Shown piece after piece: positions 1 to 9,093 of a stretch of 64,000 nt of DNA (positions within the stretch are counted from its first letter, which is position 1; each line of letters opens with the position of its first letter). Origin of the DNA: JALOOX01 sp964557955 (GTDB lineage Bacteria > Desulfobacterota > Syntrophobacteria > Syntrophobacterales > Syntrophobacteraceae); contig CAZLCS010000005.1 of assembly GCA_964557955.1 (NCBI GenBank), positions 1-64,000 of the forward strand, in the 5' to 3' direction. The notes under the pieces are model-generated. The model was not told the DNA's origin. It saw nothing but the letters and a program-made list of their open reading frames with translations, and made no database searches. The position numbers and the translations under genes were made by a program.

Positions 1-37
1 GGGCGACTTCGTGGGAGAGTAGGTCGCTGCCGCCCCT
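1..37 (+). rRNA. rrf: 5S ribosomal RNA, 3' end (partial)
   Basis: The first bases contain the conserved GGGAGAGTAGGTCGCTGCCG block that closes bacterial 5S rRNA. The gene begins before the window, so an rRNA operon ends here. The exact 3' base is uncertain by a few nucleotides. A strong terminator follows about ten bases later, which supports this being the last gene of the operon. Confidence 0.85.
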
Positions 38-47
38 TTTCATATCG

Positions 48-83
48 AAAAGCCAGGTCCATACATCCGGACCTGGCTTTTTT
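48..83 (+). terminator. Rho-independent terminator of the rRNA operon
   Basis: AAAAGCCAGGTCC (48-60) pairs perfectly with GGACCTGGCTTTT (69-81) around an 8-nt loop and runs into six T. This is a textbook intrinsic terminator directly after 5S rRNA. Because the stem starts with an A run it may also work on the opposite strand for the ligase gene ending at 191. Confidence 0.9.
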
Positions 84-97
84 GCTTTATGTGCCTG

Positions 98-130
98 CTA
101 CGAAGAGTTTCAAGTTTGAGATTTCGAGTC
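98..130. repeat. Dispersed TTTC(A/G)AG repeat, copy 1
   Basis: This stretch carries GAAGAGTTTCAAGTTTGAGATTTCGAG, a 7-nt-periodic TTTC(A/G)AG motif. Related copies lie in intergenic DNA at 4679-4700, 6201-6240, 24597-24640, 39356-39390 and 39444-39488, all read in the same direction. It is non-coding and of unknown function. Confidence 0.6.
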
Positions 131-190
131 GACGATTTGCATCCACACCAATCTATGCAATGGCCGGGCAGAGCACTCAGCTGGCAGTAC

Positions 191-2878
191 TCATCGCGGC
201 GGGAGATCTCGAGAAGGCCCGAAATGGATGACCAGCTCATATTCTCCCGTCTCGGGGTGCTTGTGAATCTCAAAGCCGAGTTTTTTCCCGAGGGCGAGCA
301 TGCTCTGGTTTTCGGTCAGCACAATGCCCCTCACCGTCTGGAATCCCCGCCTTTCAGCGATCGACAGGCACCGCTCCAGAAGGGTCGAACCGATCCCCTT
401 GCCGTGCCAGGGATCGCCAACCAGGACGGCAAACTCGCCCTCCCTCCCGTCGGGATCGCCCATGATCCTGGCAACCCCGAGCACCCGCTCCGCGTCGGGG
501 TCGTCATCGAGGGCGATCAGTGCGATCTCCCGGTCGTAGTCGACCTGGCAGAAACGGGCCAGCATTTCCGGGTTCAACTCCCTCACGTATCTGAAAAAGC
601 GTTGGTAGATCGTCGTGGGCGACAGCACCTGAAACAGGACCCGGAAAAGCGGGGCGTCCTCGGGCCTGACGGGCCGGACGAACAGCCTGGCGCCTTCCTC
701 GGTGACCAGGTGAATCTCGTCTTCCACCGGGTAGGGGCTGATCGCCAGGTGCATGGGTGACGGTTTCGCCGGAGCCGAGACGAGGATGCGTGCGTCCACC
801 GCGAGGGGCAGGCCGTCTTTGATCAGAACAGGGTTCATGTCCAGTTCGGCAACGTGCGGCAGGTCGATCAAGAGCTGAGAGAGCCTTATGATCATCTCCT
901 CGAGGAGCTCCACATCGGCGGGCGGGCGGTTCCGGTACCCGAGAAGCAGATTCCAGGCCCTGGTCTCCTGCATCAGGTGGCGGGCCAGCAGTCGGTTCAT
1001 GGGAGGCAGCCCCAGTGCCCGATCCTTGAGGACCTCCGTAAAAATGCCCCCCGTTCCGAAAACGATCACTGGCCCGAAATGTTCATCTCTCTTGGCTCCA
1101 AGCAGGATTTCATAATCCGGGCTGGAAAGAAACGGCTGCAAGGTGACTCCCTCGATGCGGGCTTCGGGGTTGGTGCGGCGGGCCGATTCCGTAATTTCTG
1201 CAAAGGCGGAGCGGACATCGGCCTCTGAACGCAAATCCAGGCGCACGCCGCCGACCTCCGTCTTGTGAGTGATGTCCGGAGAGCTCAGCTTCATGACCAG
1301 GGGGTAACCCATATCCCGGGCCAGGCGTAGGGCCTCCTCCTCGGTTTTTGCCGTTTCCGTACGGATCACTGGCAGGCCGTATGCCGAAAGGACCTCCCCG
1401 GCGTCCGATTCATTTATGAACCCCTCTTTCGATATGCCGGCGATGATGCGGCGGGCCTTTTCGGCGTTGAAGGCCAGGTGGCGGGTGAGCTTGGGCGGAA
1501 TTTCCAGGAGAGTTTCCATGGTGCGAGCGTATTCCACCATGTAGACGAAGGCCCGTACGGCGCGTTCCGGGGTTTCGTAAGTAGGGATCCCCGCTTTGTT
1601 GAGAATCTTCACGGCAGGGTCGATGCATTTGCCTCCCATCCAGCAGGCGAACACGGGATACCTGAAATCCTTGACGATGGCCACAAGGGCCTGGGCAACC
1701 GAAACGGGGTCTGTGAGGGCCTGGGGTGTGAGGATAACGCAGACGGCATCGCTGTCCTTTCCTCCCAGACAGACTTCCAGAGTGCGGCGGTAGCGTTCCG
1801 GTGCGGCGTCGCCGAGAATATCGATGGGGTTGCTCCGGCTCCAAAAGGGCGGCAGGAACCGATCCAGTTCATGGATAGTGTCGGGGGAGAGGGATGCGGG
1901 TTCAAGGCCGAACCGGGCCAGTGTATCCGCCGCCATCACGCCGGGTCCGCCTCCATTGGTGACAATGGCCAGCCGGGATCCTCGCGGGCGGGGTTGTTTG
2001 GCCATGAGCTCGGCACAGTCGAAAAGATCCTGGATGGTGTCCACCCGCACGATGCCGGCGCGTTTGAAGGCGGCGTCGTAAACAGCGTCTTCCCCCGCCA
2101 TGGCCCCCGTATGCGACGCGGCGGCCCTGGCTCCCGACGGGCTTCGGCCAGCCTTGAGGACAATGATGGGCTTTACCCGGGACACGGACCGTGCCGCACT
2201 CATGAACTTGCGAAAATTGGTCAGGCTTTCAATATAGAGCAAAATGCTTTTGACCGAAGCATCGTTTCCAAGGAAATCGATGAGGTCCCCGAAATCCACG
2301 TCCAACATGGAGCCGATGCTGACAAAATGGCTGAAACCGATATGTTCCTTGAAGGCCAGATCCAGAATGCCTGTGCAGATGGCCCCGCTCTGGGAGACAA
2401 AAGCCAGATCGCCTGCATCGGGCATCTCGGAGGCGAAGCTGGCGTTCAGCTTCGCGGCGGGGCGGATGATTCCCAGGCAATTGGGTCCTACGATGCGAAC
2501 TCCACCCGCATAGGCGCGGGTTCGGATCTTCTCCTCGATCTCTCTTCCCTCGGGGCCGGCTTCCTTTCCGCCGGCCGAGATGACGATGGCTCCCCCCACC
2601 TTGTTTTCAGCGCATTCCTGGATGAGGTCGGGGACGGTGTGTATGGGAGTGGCTATGACAGCGAGATCCGCTCCCGGCTCGAGATGGGAGATGGACTTGG
2701 CGGCCGGCAAGCCATGGATGCTCGAATGCTTTGGGTTCACCGGAAGGATGGCTCCAGCAAAACCCCCTTCGATCAGGTTTTCCATGAGGGCGTTGCCGAT
2801 ACTGCCCGGTCTTTCACTGGCTCCGACGATGACCACCCGACGAGGCTCGAAGATGCGGTCCAGGTGATATTGACTCAT
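191..2878 (-). CDS. ADP-forming acetate/acyl-CoA ligase fused to a GNAT acetyltransferase domain
   Basis: This 895-residue protein joins an NDP-forming acyl-CoA synthetase to a C-terminal GNAT domain, like Salmonella Pat. The N-terminal CoA-binding Rossmann domain starts around VVIVGASERPGSIG. The middle ligase domain carries SHTGAMAGED with the phosphohistidine candidate. An ATP-grasp domain (GYPLVMKLSSPDITHKTEVG) follows at roughly 480-700, and the last ~160 residues are the GNAT fold with the acetyl-CoA loop GDPWHGKGIGSTLLER. The start at 2878 has a GGGAGGGGGGG ribosome-binding site; in-frame codons further upstream run into the phosphorylase gene. It lies 71 bp after that gene and is probably co-transcribed. 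It could form ATP from acyl-CoA, acetylate proteins, or both; the sequence cannot decide. All ligase motifs look intact. Confidence 0.88.
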   Translation of the reverse strand: MSQYHLDRIFEPRRVVIVGASERPGSIGNALMENLIEGGFAGAILPVNPKHSSIHGLPAAKSISHLEPGADLAVIATPIHTVPDLIQECAENKVGGAIVISAGGKEAGPEGREIEEKIRTRAYAGGVRIVGPNCLGIIRPAAKLNASFASEMPDAGDLAFVSQSGAICTGILDLAFKEHIGFSHFVSIGSMLDVDFGDLIDFLGNDASVKSILLYIESLTNFRKFMSAARSVSRVKPIIVLKAGRSPSGARAAASHTGAMAGEDAVYDAAFKRAGIVRVDTIQDLFDCAELMAKQPRPRGSRLAIVTNGGGPGVMAADTLARFGLEPASLSPDTIHELDRFLPPFWSRSNPIDILGDAAPERYRRTLEVCLGGKDSDAVCVILTPQALTDPVSVAQALVAIVKDFRYPVFACWMGGKCIDPAVKILNKAGIPTYETPERAVRAFVYMVEYARTMETLLEIPPKLTRHLAFNAEKARRIIAGISKEGFINESDAGEVLSAYGLPVIRTETAKTEEEALRLARDMGYPLVMKLSSPDITHKTEVGGVRLDLRSEADVRSAFAEITESARRTNPEARIEGVTLQPFLSSPDYEILLGAKRDEHFGPVIVFGTGGIFTEVLKDRALGLPPMNRLLARHLMQETRAWNLLLGYRNRPPADVELLEEMIIRLSQLLIDLPHVAELDMNPVLIKDGLPLAVDARILVSAPAKPSPMHLAISPYPVEDEIHLVTEEGARLFVRPVRPEDAPLFRVLFQVLSPTTIYQRFFRYVRELNPEMLARFCQVDYDREIALIALDDDPDAERVLGVARIMGDPDGREGEFAVLVGDPWHGKGIGSTLLERCLSIAERRGFQTVRGIVLTENQSMLALGKKLGFEIHKHPETGEYELVIHFGPSRDLPPR

Positions 2879-2949
2879 GAAAGTGCCCCCCCTCCCGCTG
2901 CATCGCCAGCTGCGCCGAATATGTTCGTTTCGTGCCGGCCCGGGACATC

Positions 2950-4662
2950 TCACCGGATGAAATAGGCATCCAGGACGTACTCCTGCACCATCCGCTGGGT
3001 GTTGAAAAAAGAGCCGTTGATGGCGATGCAATGGACCATCATTTCAATGAAGCGCTCCCGGTCTCCATAGTAAAGGGGAACGATAATCTTTTCCAGTTTC
3101 TCGTAAAGAGACGGGGCGTCCTGGGAGTGGTCGCGATCCTCGCCCTTGCCCTGGACCTTCTCGCCGATGGACCACCCCGTCAGCCCTTCGATGTGGCCTT
3201 CGATCCACCAGCCGTCCAGGATACTCAGGTTGGGGATTCCGTTCAGGGAAGCCTTCATTCCGCTGGTGCCCGACGCTTCCATGGGGGGCTCCGGTGTGTT
3301 GAGCCAAATATCCACGCCGCTGGTGATCATGGCGCCCAGGGTCATGTTGTAATTCTCGAGGTACACGACGCTTATATGGCCCCTGAGCATCTGCCTGGCA
3401 TGGAAGATCCTCTTGATGAGCTCCTTTCCGCCGCCGTCGCGGGGGTGAGCCTTGCCGCCGTAGATCACCTGGATCCTGCCGACATCGCTGGAGATCCTGC
3501 GGAGCCGCTCGATGTCCTGGAAGAGCAGGTCTCCCCTCTTGTAGGTCGTGGCGCGCCGGGCAAACCCGATGGTGAGGACGTTTTCGTCCATGCCCGCGCC
3601 CGTTTCCCGGTTGACGTGATCGATGAGCCGCCGCTTGCTCTGCATGTGAGCGTTCCACACCTCCTCCCGCGGGAGGCTCAAGGCATAGCGCAGGCTGAAG
3701 TTGTCCTGGCGCCACAGGGGGATATGCCGGTCGAAAAGCTCCCGGAACGGTCCTGAAACCCAGGTGGCTGCATGGACCCCGTTGGTGATGGCCTCGATGG
3801 AGTAGCCGGCGAACATGAGCCGTGAGACCTCGCCGTGCTTCTGGGCGACCCCGTTCACAAAGCGGCTCATGTTCAGGCCCAGGTAGGTCATGTTGAGGGT
3901 GTGGCCCTCGTAGAGCACTTCCTGGAGCCGAAAGAAATCATTACGATCCCCGATCACCTTCCGCGCGAGATCGACGGGGAACTTGTCGTGCCCGGCCGGC
4001 ACGGGGGTGTGGGTGGTGAAGACGCATTGGCCGCGCACCGATTCCACGTCCTCCCGGGCGACGGTTTCCCTGCCGCTCCTCCTGGCCGCCTCGTCCATCA
4101 GTTCCAGGGTGAGGAGCGCGGCGTGCCCCTCGTTCAAATGAAAGCTCCGTATGTTGTTGTAGCCGAGGGCCCGAAGCATCTTGACCCCGCCCATGCCCAG
4201 GATCGCCTCCTGGGAAAGCCGGTAGTGCTCGTCCCCGCCATAGAGAGACTGAGTCAGACCGCGGTCCCAGTCGGAATTCTCGGGGAGATCCGCGTCCACG
4301 AAATAGATGGGGACCGAGAAGCCCCCGACGCCCATGACGTCGTACCGCCAGGCCCGCAGGTGAATGATGCGTCCTTCCACCAGCACCGATGTCCGCTGGG
4401 AACACTCCTGAAGAAGCTCTTCGACGGCCCAAACCGCCGGCTCTTCCACCTGCCAGCCGTCCTGCTCGAACCTCTGCCGAAAATAGCCCTTGCGGTAGAG
4501 GAGGGTAACGGCGACCATGGGGACCCTGAGGTCCGCAGCGGACCGGATGGTGTCGCCGGCCAGAATGCCCAGCCCACCGCTGTAGGTGCAGATACGCTCA
4601 TCAATTCCAATTTCCATTGAAAAATAGGCTACAGACCGATCGCTGTTCGAGCCCTGTCCCAT
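2950..4662 (-). CDS. glgP: Alpha-glucan (glycogen) phosphorylase, short GT35 type
   Basis: The 570-residue protein starts SVAYFSMEIGIDERICTYSGG, typical of the shorter GT35 glucan phosphorylases (TIGR02094-like). It would release glucose-1-phosphate from glycogen or maltodextrin in the cytoplasm. The pyridoxal-phosphate segment is EASGTSGMKASLNG near residues 462-475, with Lys470 as the expected PLP lysine. It is much shorter than the ~800-residue GlgP of enteric bacteria. I chose the ATG at 4662 because GAGGTG lies 6 nt before it; the GTG three codons upstream sits inside that ribosome-binding site. The acyl-CoA ligase follows downstream in the same direction. Confidence 0.9.
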   Translation of the reverse strand: MGQGSNSDRSVAYFSMEIGIDERICTYSGGLGILAGDTIRSAADLRVPMVAVTLLYRKGYFRQRFEQDGWQVEEPAVWAVEELLQECSQRTSVLVEGRIIHLRAWRYDVMGVGGFSVPIYFVDADLPENSDWDRGLTQSLYGGDEHYRLSQEAILGMGGVKMLRALGYNNIRSFHLNEGHAALLTLELMDEAARRSGRETVAREDVESVRGQCVFTTHTPVPAGHDKFPVDLARKVIGDRNDFFRLQEVLYEGHTLNMTYLGLNMSRFVNGVAQKHGEVSRLMFAGYSIEAITNGVHAATWVSGPFRELFDRHIPLWRQDNFSLRYALSLPREEVWNAHMQSKRRLIDHVNRETGAGMDENVLTIGFARRATTYKRGDLLFQDIERLRRISSDVGRIQVIYGGKAHPRDGGGKELIKRIFHARQMLRGHISVVYLENYNMTLGAMITSGVDIWLNTPEPPMEASGTSGMKASLNGIPNLSILDGWWIEGHIEGLTGWSIGEKVQGKGEDRDHSQDAPSLYEKLEKIIVPLYYGDRERFIEMMVHCIAINGSFFNTQRMVQEYVLDAYFIR

Positions 4663-4678
4663 GTGAACCACCTCGTTT

Positions 4679-4700
4679 GAAAGTCTCGGGTTTCGAGCAG
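4679..4700. repeat. Dispersed TTTC(A/G)AG repeat, weak copy
   Basis: AAGTCTCGGGTTTCGAGCAG lies between the phosphorylase start and the protease stop. It resembles the clearer repeat copies at 6201, 24597 and 39356 and is in the same orientation. It is a single short unit, so membership is tentative. Confidence 0.35.
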
Positions 4701-5831
4701 TTAAGGTTCGAGCTCAACTTTGAGCTCCAGGAACCTGAGCATGTCTTTGAGGCTGATGATGCCGACCAGTCGGTCTCCCTCCGTGACCATGAGGCGGCTC
4801 GATCCTGTGCGGTTCATGATGGACAATGCCTCCAGAGCATCGGTTTTCACGTCGACGGTATTGTCCCTTGAACAGCTCAGCGCGATCTGCCCGGCAGTTA
4901 TGAGGCTCCAATGCTCCCTCGGCACTTCCTTGACCTGCTTCATGGTGACACAACCCTGCAACCGGCCTCCCTTCTCAACGACCGGGAAGAGCTTATGCTG
5001 GTAGCGGTAGATGTAGTCTTCCACCAGCTGTTCCACCGTGGTAGATGGGGTGACCGTCACGGGATCCGACTTCATGAAACGGTGGACCGCTTCCCCCTCC
5101 AGCGCCTTTCGTACGAGCATTTGTTGATAGGAGCCGCTGGCTGCACCCCGAAGAAAGATGCCGATGAAGAACCACCACATCCCTCCGATGAAATTGCCGC
5201 TAAGAAACGTGAAGATCCCAAGGATGATGAGCATCAGCCCGAATGCAGCGCCCATTGCCGCTGCAACCCGGGTGGCCCATCGCAGGTTCTTCTTCCACGC
5301 CCAGAGGATGGACCTGAGGATGCGCCCCCCATCCAGCGGGAAGGCGGGAACGAGGTTGAAGACGCCCAGCACCCCATTGATCCATGCAAGGTATTTGATG
5401 ACTCCGCGAACAGCCTCCGGCCATTCGGCACTAGCGGGAAGCTGGTAGATTCCATAGAAGGCAGACGCCAGAAACATGCTGGAAAGGGGGCCCGCAGCCG
5501 CCATCATGAATTCCGCACGGGCGCTCGGCGGTTCGCTCTTCATCTCGGCCACACCCCCGAAAATGAAGAGGGTGATTCCCTTGATGGGCATTCCGAAACG
5601 CCTGGCAACGAGAGAGTGTGCTATCTCGTGAAAAATGATGGACAGAAAGAGTCCAAGGGCTCCAACAACTCCCATCGTCCAGTAGGTTTGAGGTGAGAGT
5701 CCCTCGTATCGAAACGGGAATAGTCCCGTTGAAAGGGACCATGCGATCAGTATCGCAAGGAACACCCAGCTCAGGTCGATCCGGATTTCGAAGCCGAGAA
5801 TCCTGAAAAGGTCGATCCGCTTGCCGAACAT
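4701..5831 (-). CDS. Site-2 protease family (M50) membrane metalloprotease with two CBS domains
   Basis: This 376-residue protein has several membrane segments in its first ~235 residues. The zinc motif HEIAH is at 68-72 and the third ligand motif FPLDGGR is around Asp167, both within hydrophobic segments as in M50 proteases such as SpoIVFB and archaeal S2P. The last ~130 residues form a CBS pair, the arrangement known from M. jannaschii S2P, where ligands gate access to the active site. AAGGAG sits 4 nt before the ATG. The membrane-bound substrate cannot be told from the sequence; an anti-sigma factor is a common one. Confidence 0.9.
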   Translation of the reverse strand: MFGKRIDLFRILGFEIRIDLSWVFLAILIAWSLSTGLFPFRYEGLSPQTYWTMGVVGALGLFLSIIFHEIAHSLVARRFGMPIKGITLFIFGGVAEMKSEPPSARAEFMMAAAGPLSSMFLASAFYGIYQLPASAEWPEAVRGVIKYLAWINGVLGVFNLVPAFPLDGGRILRSILWAWKKNLRWATRVAAAMGAAFGLMLIILGIFTFLSGNFIGGMWWFFIGIFLRGAASGSYQQMLVRKALEGEAVHRFMKSDPVTVTPSTTVEQLVEDYIYRYQHKLFPVVEKGGRLQGCVTMKQVKEVPREHWSLITAGQIALSCSRDNTVDVKTDALEALSIMNRTGSSRLMVTEGDRLVGIISLKDMLRFLELKVELEP

Positions 5832-5895
5832 GCTTCTCCTTCATACTCAACGGGATTGGGTCAACAGCATTGGCGGGGCGCAGGTGCGCCGAGGC

Positions 5896-6181
5896 TCAGC
5901 TCACCAGAATGGTGCTGATGACCTCCCGGACGCCATCGGTCTCCAGGGCCAGGGCCATCGCCTTGCCGACGAGCTCGGGAGCGGAGACCGTGCCGGAGAG
6001 CGTGACGCGGCCTTCGGTGGTGGCCACGGGTAGGGTGAAGACCGAAAGCTCGGGGTCCGTTGTGAACCTGGCCTTGATAGCTGCCGTGGTTCGCGCGTCG
6101 ATGGCCAGGACGGCCGCTGCCTCTCCCGCCTATGCGACCGAACCCGTTGATTCCCACCTGGATGGCCTTGTGACTGCTCAT
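5896..6181 (-). pseudogene. Chimeric remnant: GAPDH start joined out of frame to a BON-domain end
   Basis: After a good ribosome-binding site (GGAGGAG) the first 18 codons from the ATG at 6181 read MSSHKAIQVGINGFGRIG, the unmistakable start of glyceraldehyde-3-phosphate dehydrogenase. Homology stops at about 6128. From there a different frame to the TGA at 5896-5898 reads like a BON domain, with GRVTLSGTVSAPELVGKAM and DGVREVISTILVS. The two parts are in different frames, so neither product is intact. This looks like a deletion that removed most of a GAPDH gene and the front of a BON gene. Families are assigned by eye. Confidence 0.7.
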
Positions 6182-6200
6182 CGACGCTCCTCCACTGAAA

Positions 6201-6240
6201 GGTTTCGAGTTTCGGGTTTCGAGTTTCGAGTTGAAAACAA
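6201..6240. repeat. Dispersed TTTC(A/G)AG repeat, copy 2
   Basis: GGTTTCGAGTTTCGGGTTTCGAGTTTCGAGTTGAAAACAA contains four 7-nt units. It sits just upstream of the GAPDH/BON remnant, between it and the CNNM gene. It shares the TTGAAAAC tail with the copy at 39356-39390. Confidence 0.65.
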
Positions 6241-6340
6241 GCCCCTCCGGGCGCCTTTTCGTTGGACGGGATGCCCAGGGGTCAATGAGGGACTGTGTGA
6301 ACGTGTGAGCCGGCGCGGAGGAGACCGCCTCCATAAGAAA

Positions 6341-7387
6341 TCATGAGGGAGCCACAGCGGGGTTTCGCACGATCCCCCGCAGCAGCCTCCCGAGAATGTC
6401 GGCTCCCGTGATGATCCGCTTTTCCTTGTCCCAGAGGAGAATGATGTCGTGGTCCACCACATCGTCCTGGCCATGCTCCGGCTTGACCCGGAGCGATGAA
6501 ATGACATTTCCGATGGTGGTCCGACTGCTTCGGGCCACGATGGGGCGGTGGCAGTGCCAGTAGGGACTGAATCCCCCGGGGTTGAAGAGAGCGTCCCGGA
6601 TGAGCTCGTCAGAGTCCATGACCATCCTCGGCTCTCCCTCGGGATCCACGATCACGATCCATTTCTTGCCCGACCGGTGGACCCTCTGCAGAAAGTCATC
6701 GGAAGCATCCGGTCTGATCCTGGGGAAAACGGGCCTGTTGTTCTGGAAATCCATCATCACGACGCTGTCCGGGTCGATGGGCTCGCCTTCAGCGGCCAGG
6801 GGCAGATCGTCCAGGGCGAGGAAATTCAGCGCTCCCTGGCCTTCGACCTTTTCGATGTCCGTCTGAGAGGATTCCATGTGCAGCCTGATGAGCGCGCGAA
6901 TGTCCTTCTCCTTGAAGTACGCAATGGCCTCTGGCCCCAGCCACCGGTCCAGGACCATTGCCGTGGGCTTTGCCACCGGATAGAGAAACGCCTGGTAGAG
7001 GTGGAGGACGGGCTGCAGGGCCGAGGCGATGCGGAGGGCGTGGCGCGAAAAGTAGGCCTGGGGGACGATCTCCCCGAAGATGGTGATGGCGACCGTCGAG
7101 AAGAGAAAGGCCGCGACCCCCGAGAGGATCGAGTCGGAAAGCAGGGCCAAAAGCACATTGACCGACACGTTCCCCCAGAGGATGGTGACCAGGAGAAAGT
7201 TTGCATCCTCCCGCAGAGCCAGCACCCGCCGGGCATGCCGATTGTTTTTGGACACCTCGATGCGGAGCTCGAGCCTGCTCACCGTGAAGAACGCCAGGTT
7301 GAGCCCGGACAGCATGGCAGACTGGGAGATGCAAAGGGCAATGCCCATCCATGCTAAAAGGTTCACCGGCAGGCCTGTTTCCGGCAT
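6341..7387 (-). CDS. CNNM/DUF21 membrane protein with CBS region (hemolysin-C/CorC-like)
   Basis: This 348-residue protein has an N-terminal DUF21/CNNM transmembrane domain (about residues 8-180) with the family's small-residue helices (SQSAMLSGLNLAFFTVSRLEL) and the FGEIVPQAYFSR motif. A cytosolic CBS-like region follows at about 200-340 (WIVIVDPEGEPRMVMDSDEL; IILLWDKEKRIITGADIL). CNNM proteins are linked to Mg2+ or other cation efflux. AGGGAG lies 6 nt before the ATG. No CorC_HlyC C-terminal domain is visible, so it is the short form. Transport activity is inferred from the family only. Confidence 0.85.
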   Translation of the reverse strand: MPETGLPVNLLAWMGIALCISQSAMLSGLNLAFFTVSRLELRIEVSKNNRHARRVLALREDANFLLVTILWGNVSVNVLLALLSDSILSGVAAFLFSTVAITIFGEIVPQAYFSRHALRIASALQPVLHLYQAFLYPVAKPTAMVLDRWLGPEAIAYFKEKDIRALIRLHMESSQTDIEKVEGQGALNFLALDDLPLAAEGEPIDPDSVVMMDFQNNRPVFPRIRPDASDDFLQRVHRSGKKWIVIVDPEGEPRMVMDSDELIRDALFNPGGFSPYWHCHRPIVARSSRTTIGNVISSLRVKPEHGQDDVVDHDIILLWDKEKRIITGADILGRLLRGIVRNPAVAPS

Positions 7388-7426
7388 GATGTACTCCCTT
7401 GCCCGCTCCGGAAATGAGACGTGGGC

Positions 7427-9070
7427 TCATTTGCGGGTGAAATGTGATTTGAGGCGAGCAACGTCCTCGGCAGACCATCGCACATCCGTCACGTGAGTCC
7501 ATGCGTGGATGTAGTGCTCGGGCGCGAACAGATGGCCGTAACCTGTCGGCGCGGTTGTCCCGGCCATCATGTCGACCGCCAGTTGCAGCATGGTGACCAC
7601 GGGGAACCACCGAAACTTGTTCGAGACGTCCGGTCCGCGAGGTTCTGCAAGCCAGTCGGGACGTCGATGGAAGATACTCGGATCGAAGAAAGTGATGGGG
7701 TCGCTCGCATACTGGAGATAGACGATGCGGATCGGCCCCCAGCGGGCTCCTGGAACGTCTAGTGCATTCTCCTGGTTCGTGAAGCGGATGATGGACGAAT
7801 CGCGGAATCGTGGAAGCCAGGCCGGAGAGCCGGGGACCCGGTCCTGGGTCGCCGATCTCCAGGTCCTGCTTTTGAAGGGCGGTCCCGCCCACAGTGCGCC
7901 CTGGAAGGGATCGGCCACGACATCGAACAAATCGACGGAGAGGTCGGAATTCAGTGCCCCCAGGCTCAATCCGAAAAGATAAAGCCTGGGCCTTTCGGCG
8001 ACCGGCAGATTTCTCCAGTGGTCGTAGACCGCCATGAACAATTCGCGCGCGGACCTGGCGCCGTAGGTGGGCTCGACCATGAGGGTCAGCCAGCTCGGGA
8101 GGTAAGAGTACTGCAATGCCACGCTGGCAATATCTCCGCCGTGTAGGTATTCCAGAGTGTCAATGGCCGCGGGATCGACCCAGCCGGTGCCGGTCGGTGT
8201 CACGATGACCAGCACCGACCTCTCGAAGGCCCCCACGCGCTTGAGCTCCGCAAGAGCCAGCAAAGCCCTGTCGTGGGCCGTTTCGGCTGAATTCAAGCCG
8301 ACGTAAACCCTGATCGGCTCGACTGCGTCGGCTCCAAGAAATCGCTCAATGTCCGACCTGGACGGCCCCGTCGACACGAACTGCCGTCCGGCTCGCCCCA
8401 GGGTCTTCCACGAAATGAGCGACGCCGCGCTCCCTGTCTGGTGATCCTCCGTGGGCTCCTCGAAGCCTTCCTCCTTCATGGCGTCGATTTGTTGGTAAGA
8501 AGCATCGGCCAGGCGCAGTGCCACCCGAAAGACGAGGCCGTTGATCACAAGCCAAAAGAGGAAGAAAGCTGAAGTGAAGCCGACGACGAATGAAACCCGC
8601 CGGGGCAGGAAGCTTTTGAGGGGGTGCGCCACCGAGTGGGCGATCCATCGAAAGAGGCGCCCGAGCATAATGAGCCCAGAAAAAATCACAAGGGCGATGG
8701 ACCCCACTTTGAACGGGCGGGAGCTTTCCGGCGGTTCGAGCTTCATCAGCAGCATGACATCTTTCTGCCATTCAGAAGCCTGCCAGAGCGCCAGGGTTGC
8801 GATGGCGAGGCAGGCGAACAGGATCCCCAACATGACCCGGCTTCTGGCGCGCCCGCCCGGCACGGGAAGCTCGAGGTAGGACCAGAGCCGCAGCGCTGCC
8901 ACCCCCAGGCCGTAGCCGGCCGCCATGGAAATGCCTGAAACCAGCCCCTGGGTGAGGGGCGTCCGAGGGATCAGGCTGGGTGTGAGAGACGCCGCAAAGA
9001 ACAGTGTCCCGACCAGGTATCCCGTCATCGAGTCAAAACAGCCAAACCATTGGATCCAACGTGGAGACAT
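7427..9070 (-). CDS. Membrane-anchored alpha/beta hydrolase (Abhydrolase_9 family)
   Basis: The 547-residue protein has about five N-terminal membrane helices with the family signature SLTPSLIPRTPLTQGLVSG, then a soluble alpha/beta-hydrolase domain. The nucleophile elbow is FGLSLGAL with Ser near residue 369. C-terminal candidates for acid and base are not certain. The substrate is unknown for the family. Start: the ATG at 9070 is preceded by GAGGA at a 5-nt distance; a TTG ten codons upstream lacks such a site. A cardiolipin-synthase remnant lies immediately upstream on the other strand. Confidence 0.8.
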   Translation of the reverse strand: MSPRWIQWFGCFDSMTGYLVGTLFFAASLTPSLIPRTPLTQGLVSGISMAAGYGLGVAALRLWSYLELPVPGGRARSRVMLGILFACLAIATLALWQASEWQKDVMLLMKLEPPESSRPFKVGSIALVIFSGLIMLGRLFRWIAHSVAHPLKSFLPRRVSFVVGFTSAFFLFWLVINGLVFRVALRLADASYQQIDAMKEEGFEEPTEDHQTGSAASLISWKTLGRAGRQFVSTGPSRSDIERFLGADAVEPIRVYVGLNSAETAHDRALLALAELKRVGAFERSVLVIVTPTGTGWVDPAAIDTLEYLHGGDIASVALQYSYLPSWLTLMVEPTYGARSARELFMAVYDHWRNLPVAERPRLYLFGLSLGALNSDLSVDLFDVVADPFQGALWAGPPFKSRTWRSATQDRVPGSPAWLPRFRDSSIIRFTNQENALDVPGARWGPIRIVYLQYASDPITFFDPSIFHRRPDWLAEPRGPDVSNKFRWFPVVTMLQLAVDMMAGTTAPTGYGHLFAPEHYIHAWTHVTDVRWSAEDVARLKSHFTRK

Positions 9071-9093
9071 GATCTTCCTCAAAAGGGCAAGGT

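Noticed and set aside
1478..2965. A ~495-codon plus-strand frame opposite the acyl-CoA ligase
   Set aside because: The minus-strand ligase has clear domains over this stretch; the plus frame has none.
6128..6181. An intact glyceraldehyde-3-phosphate dehydrogenase gene
   Set aside because: Only 18 codons match before the frame is lost.
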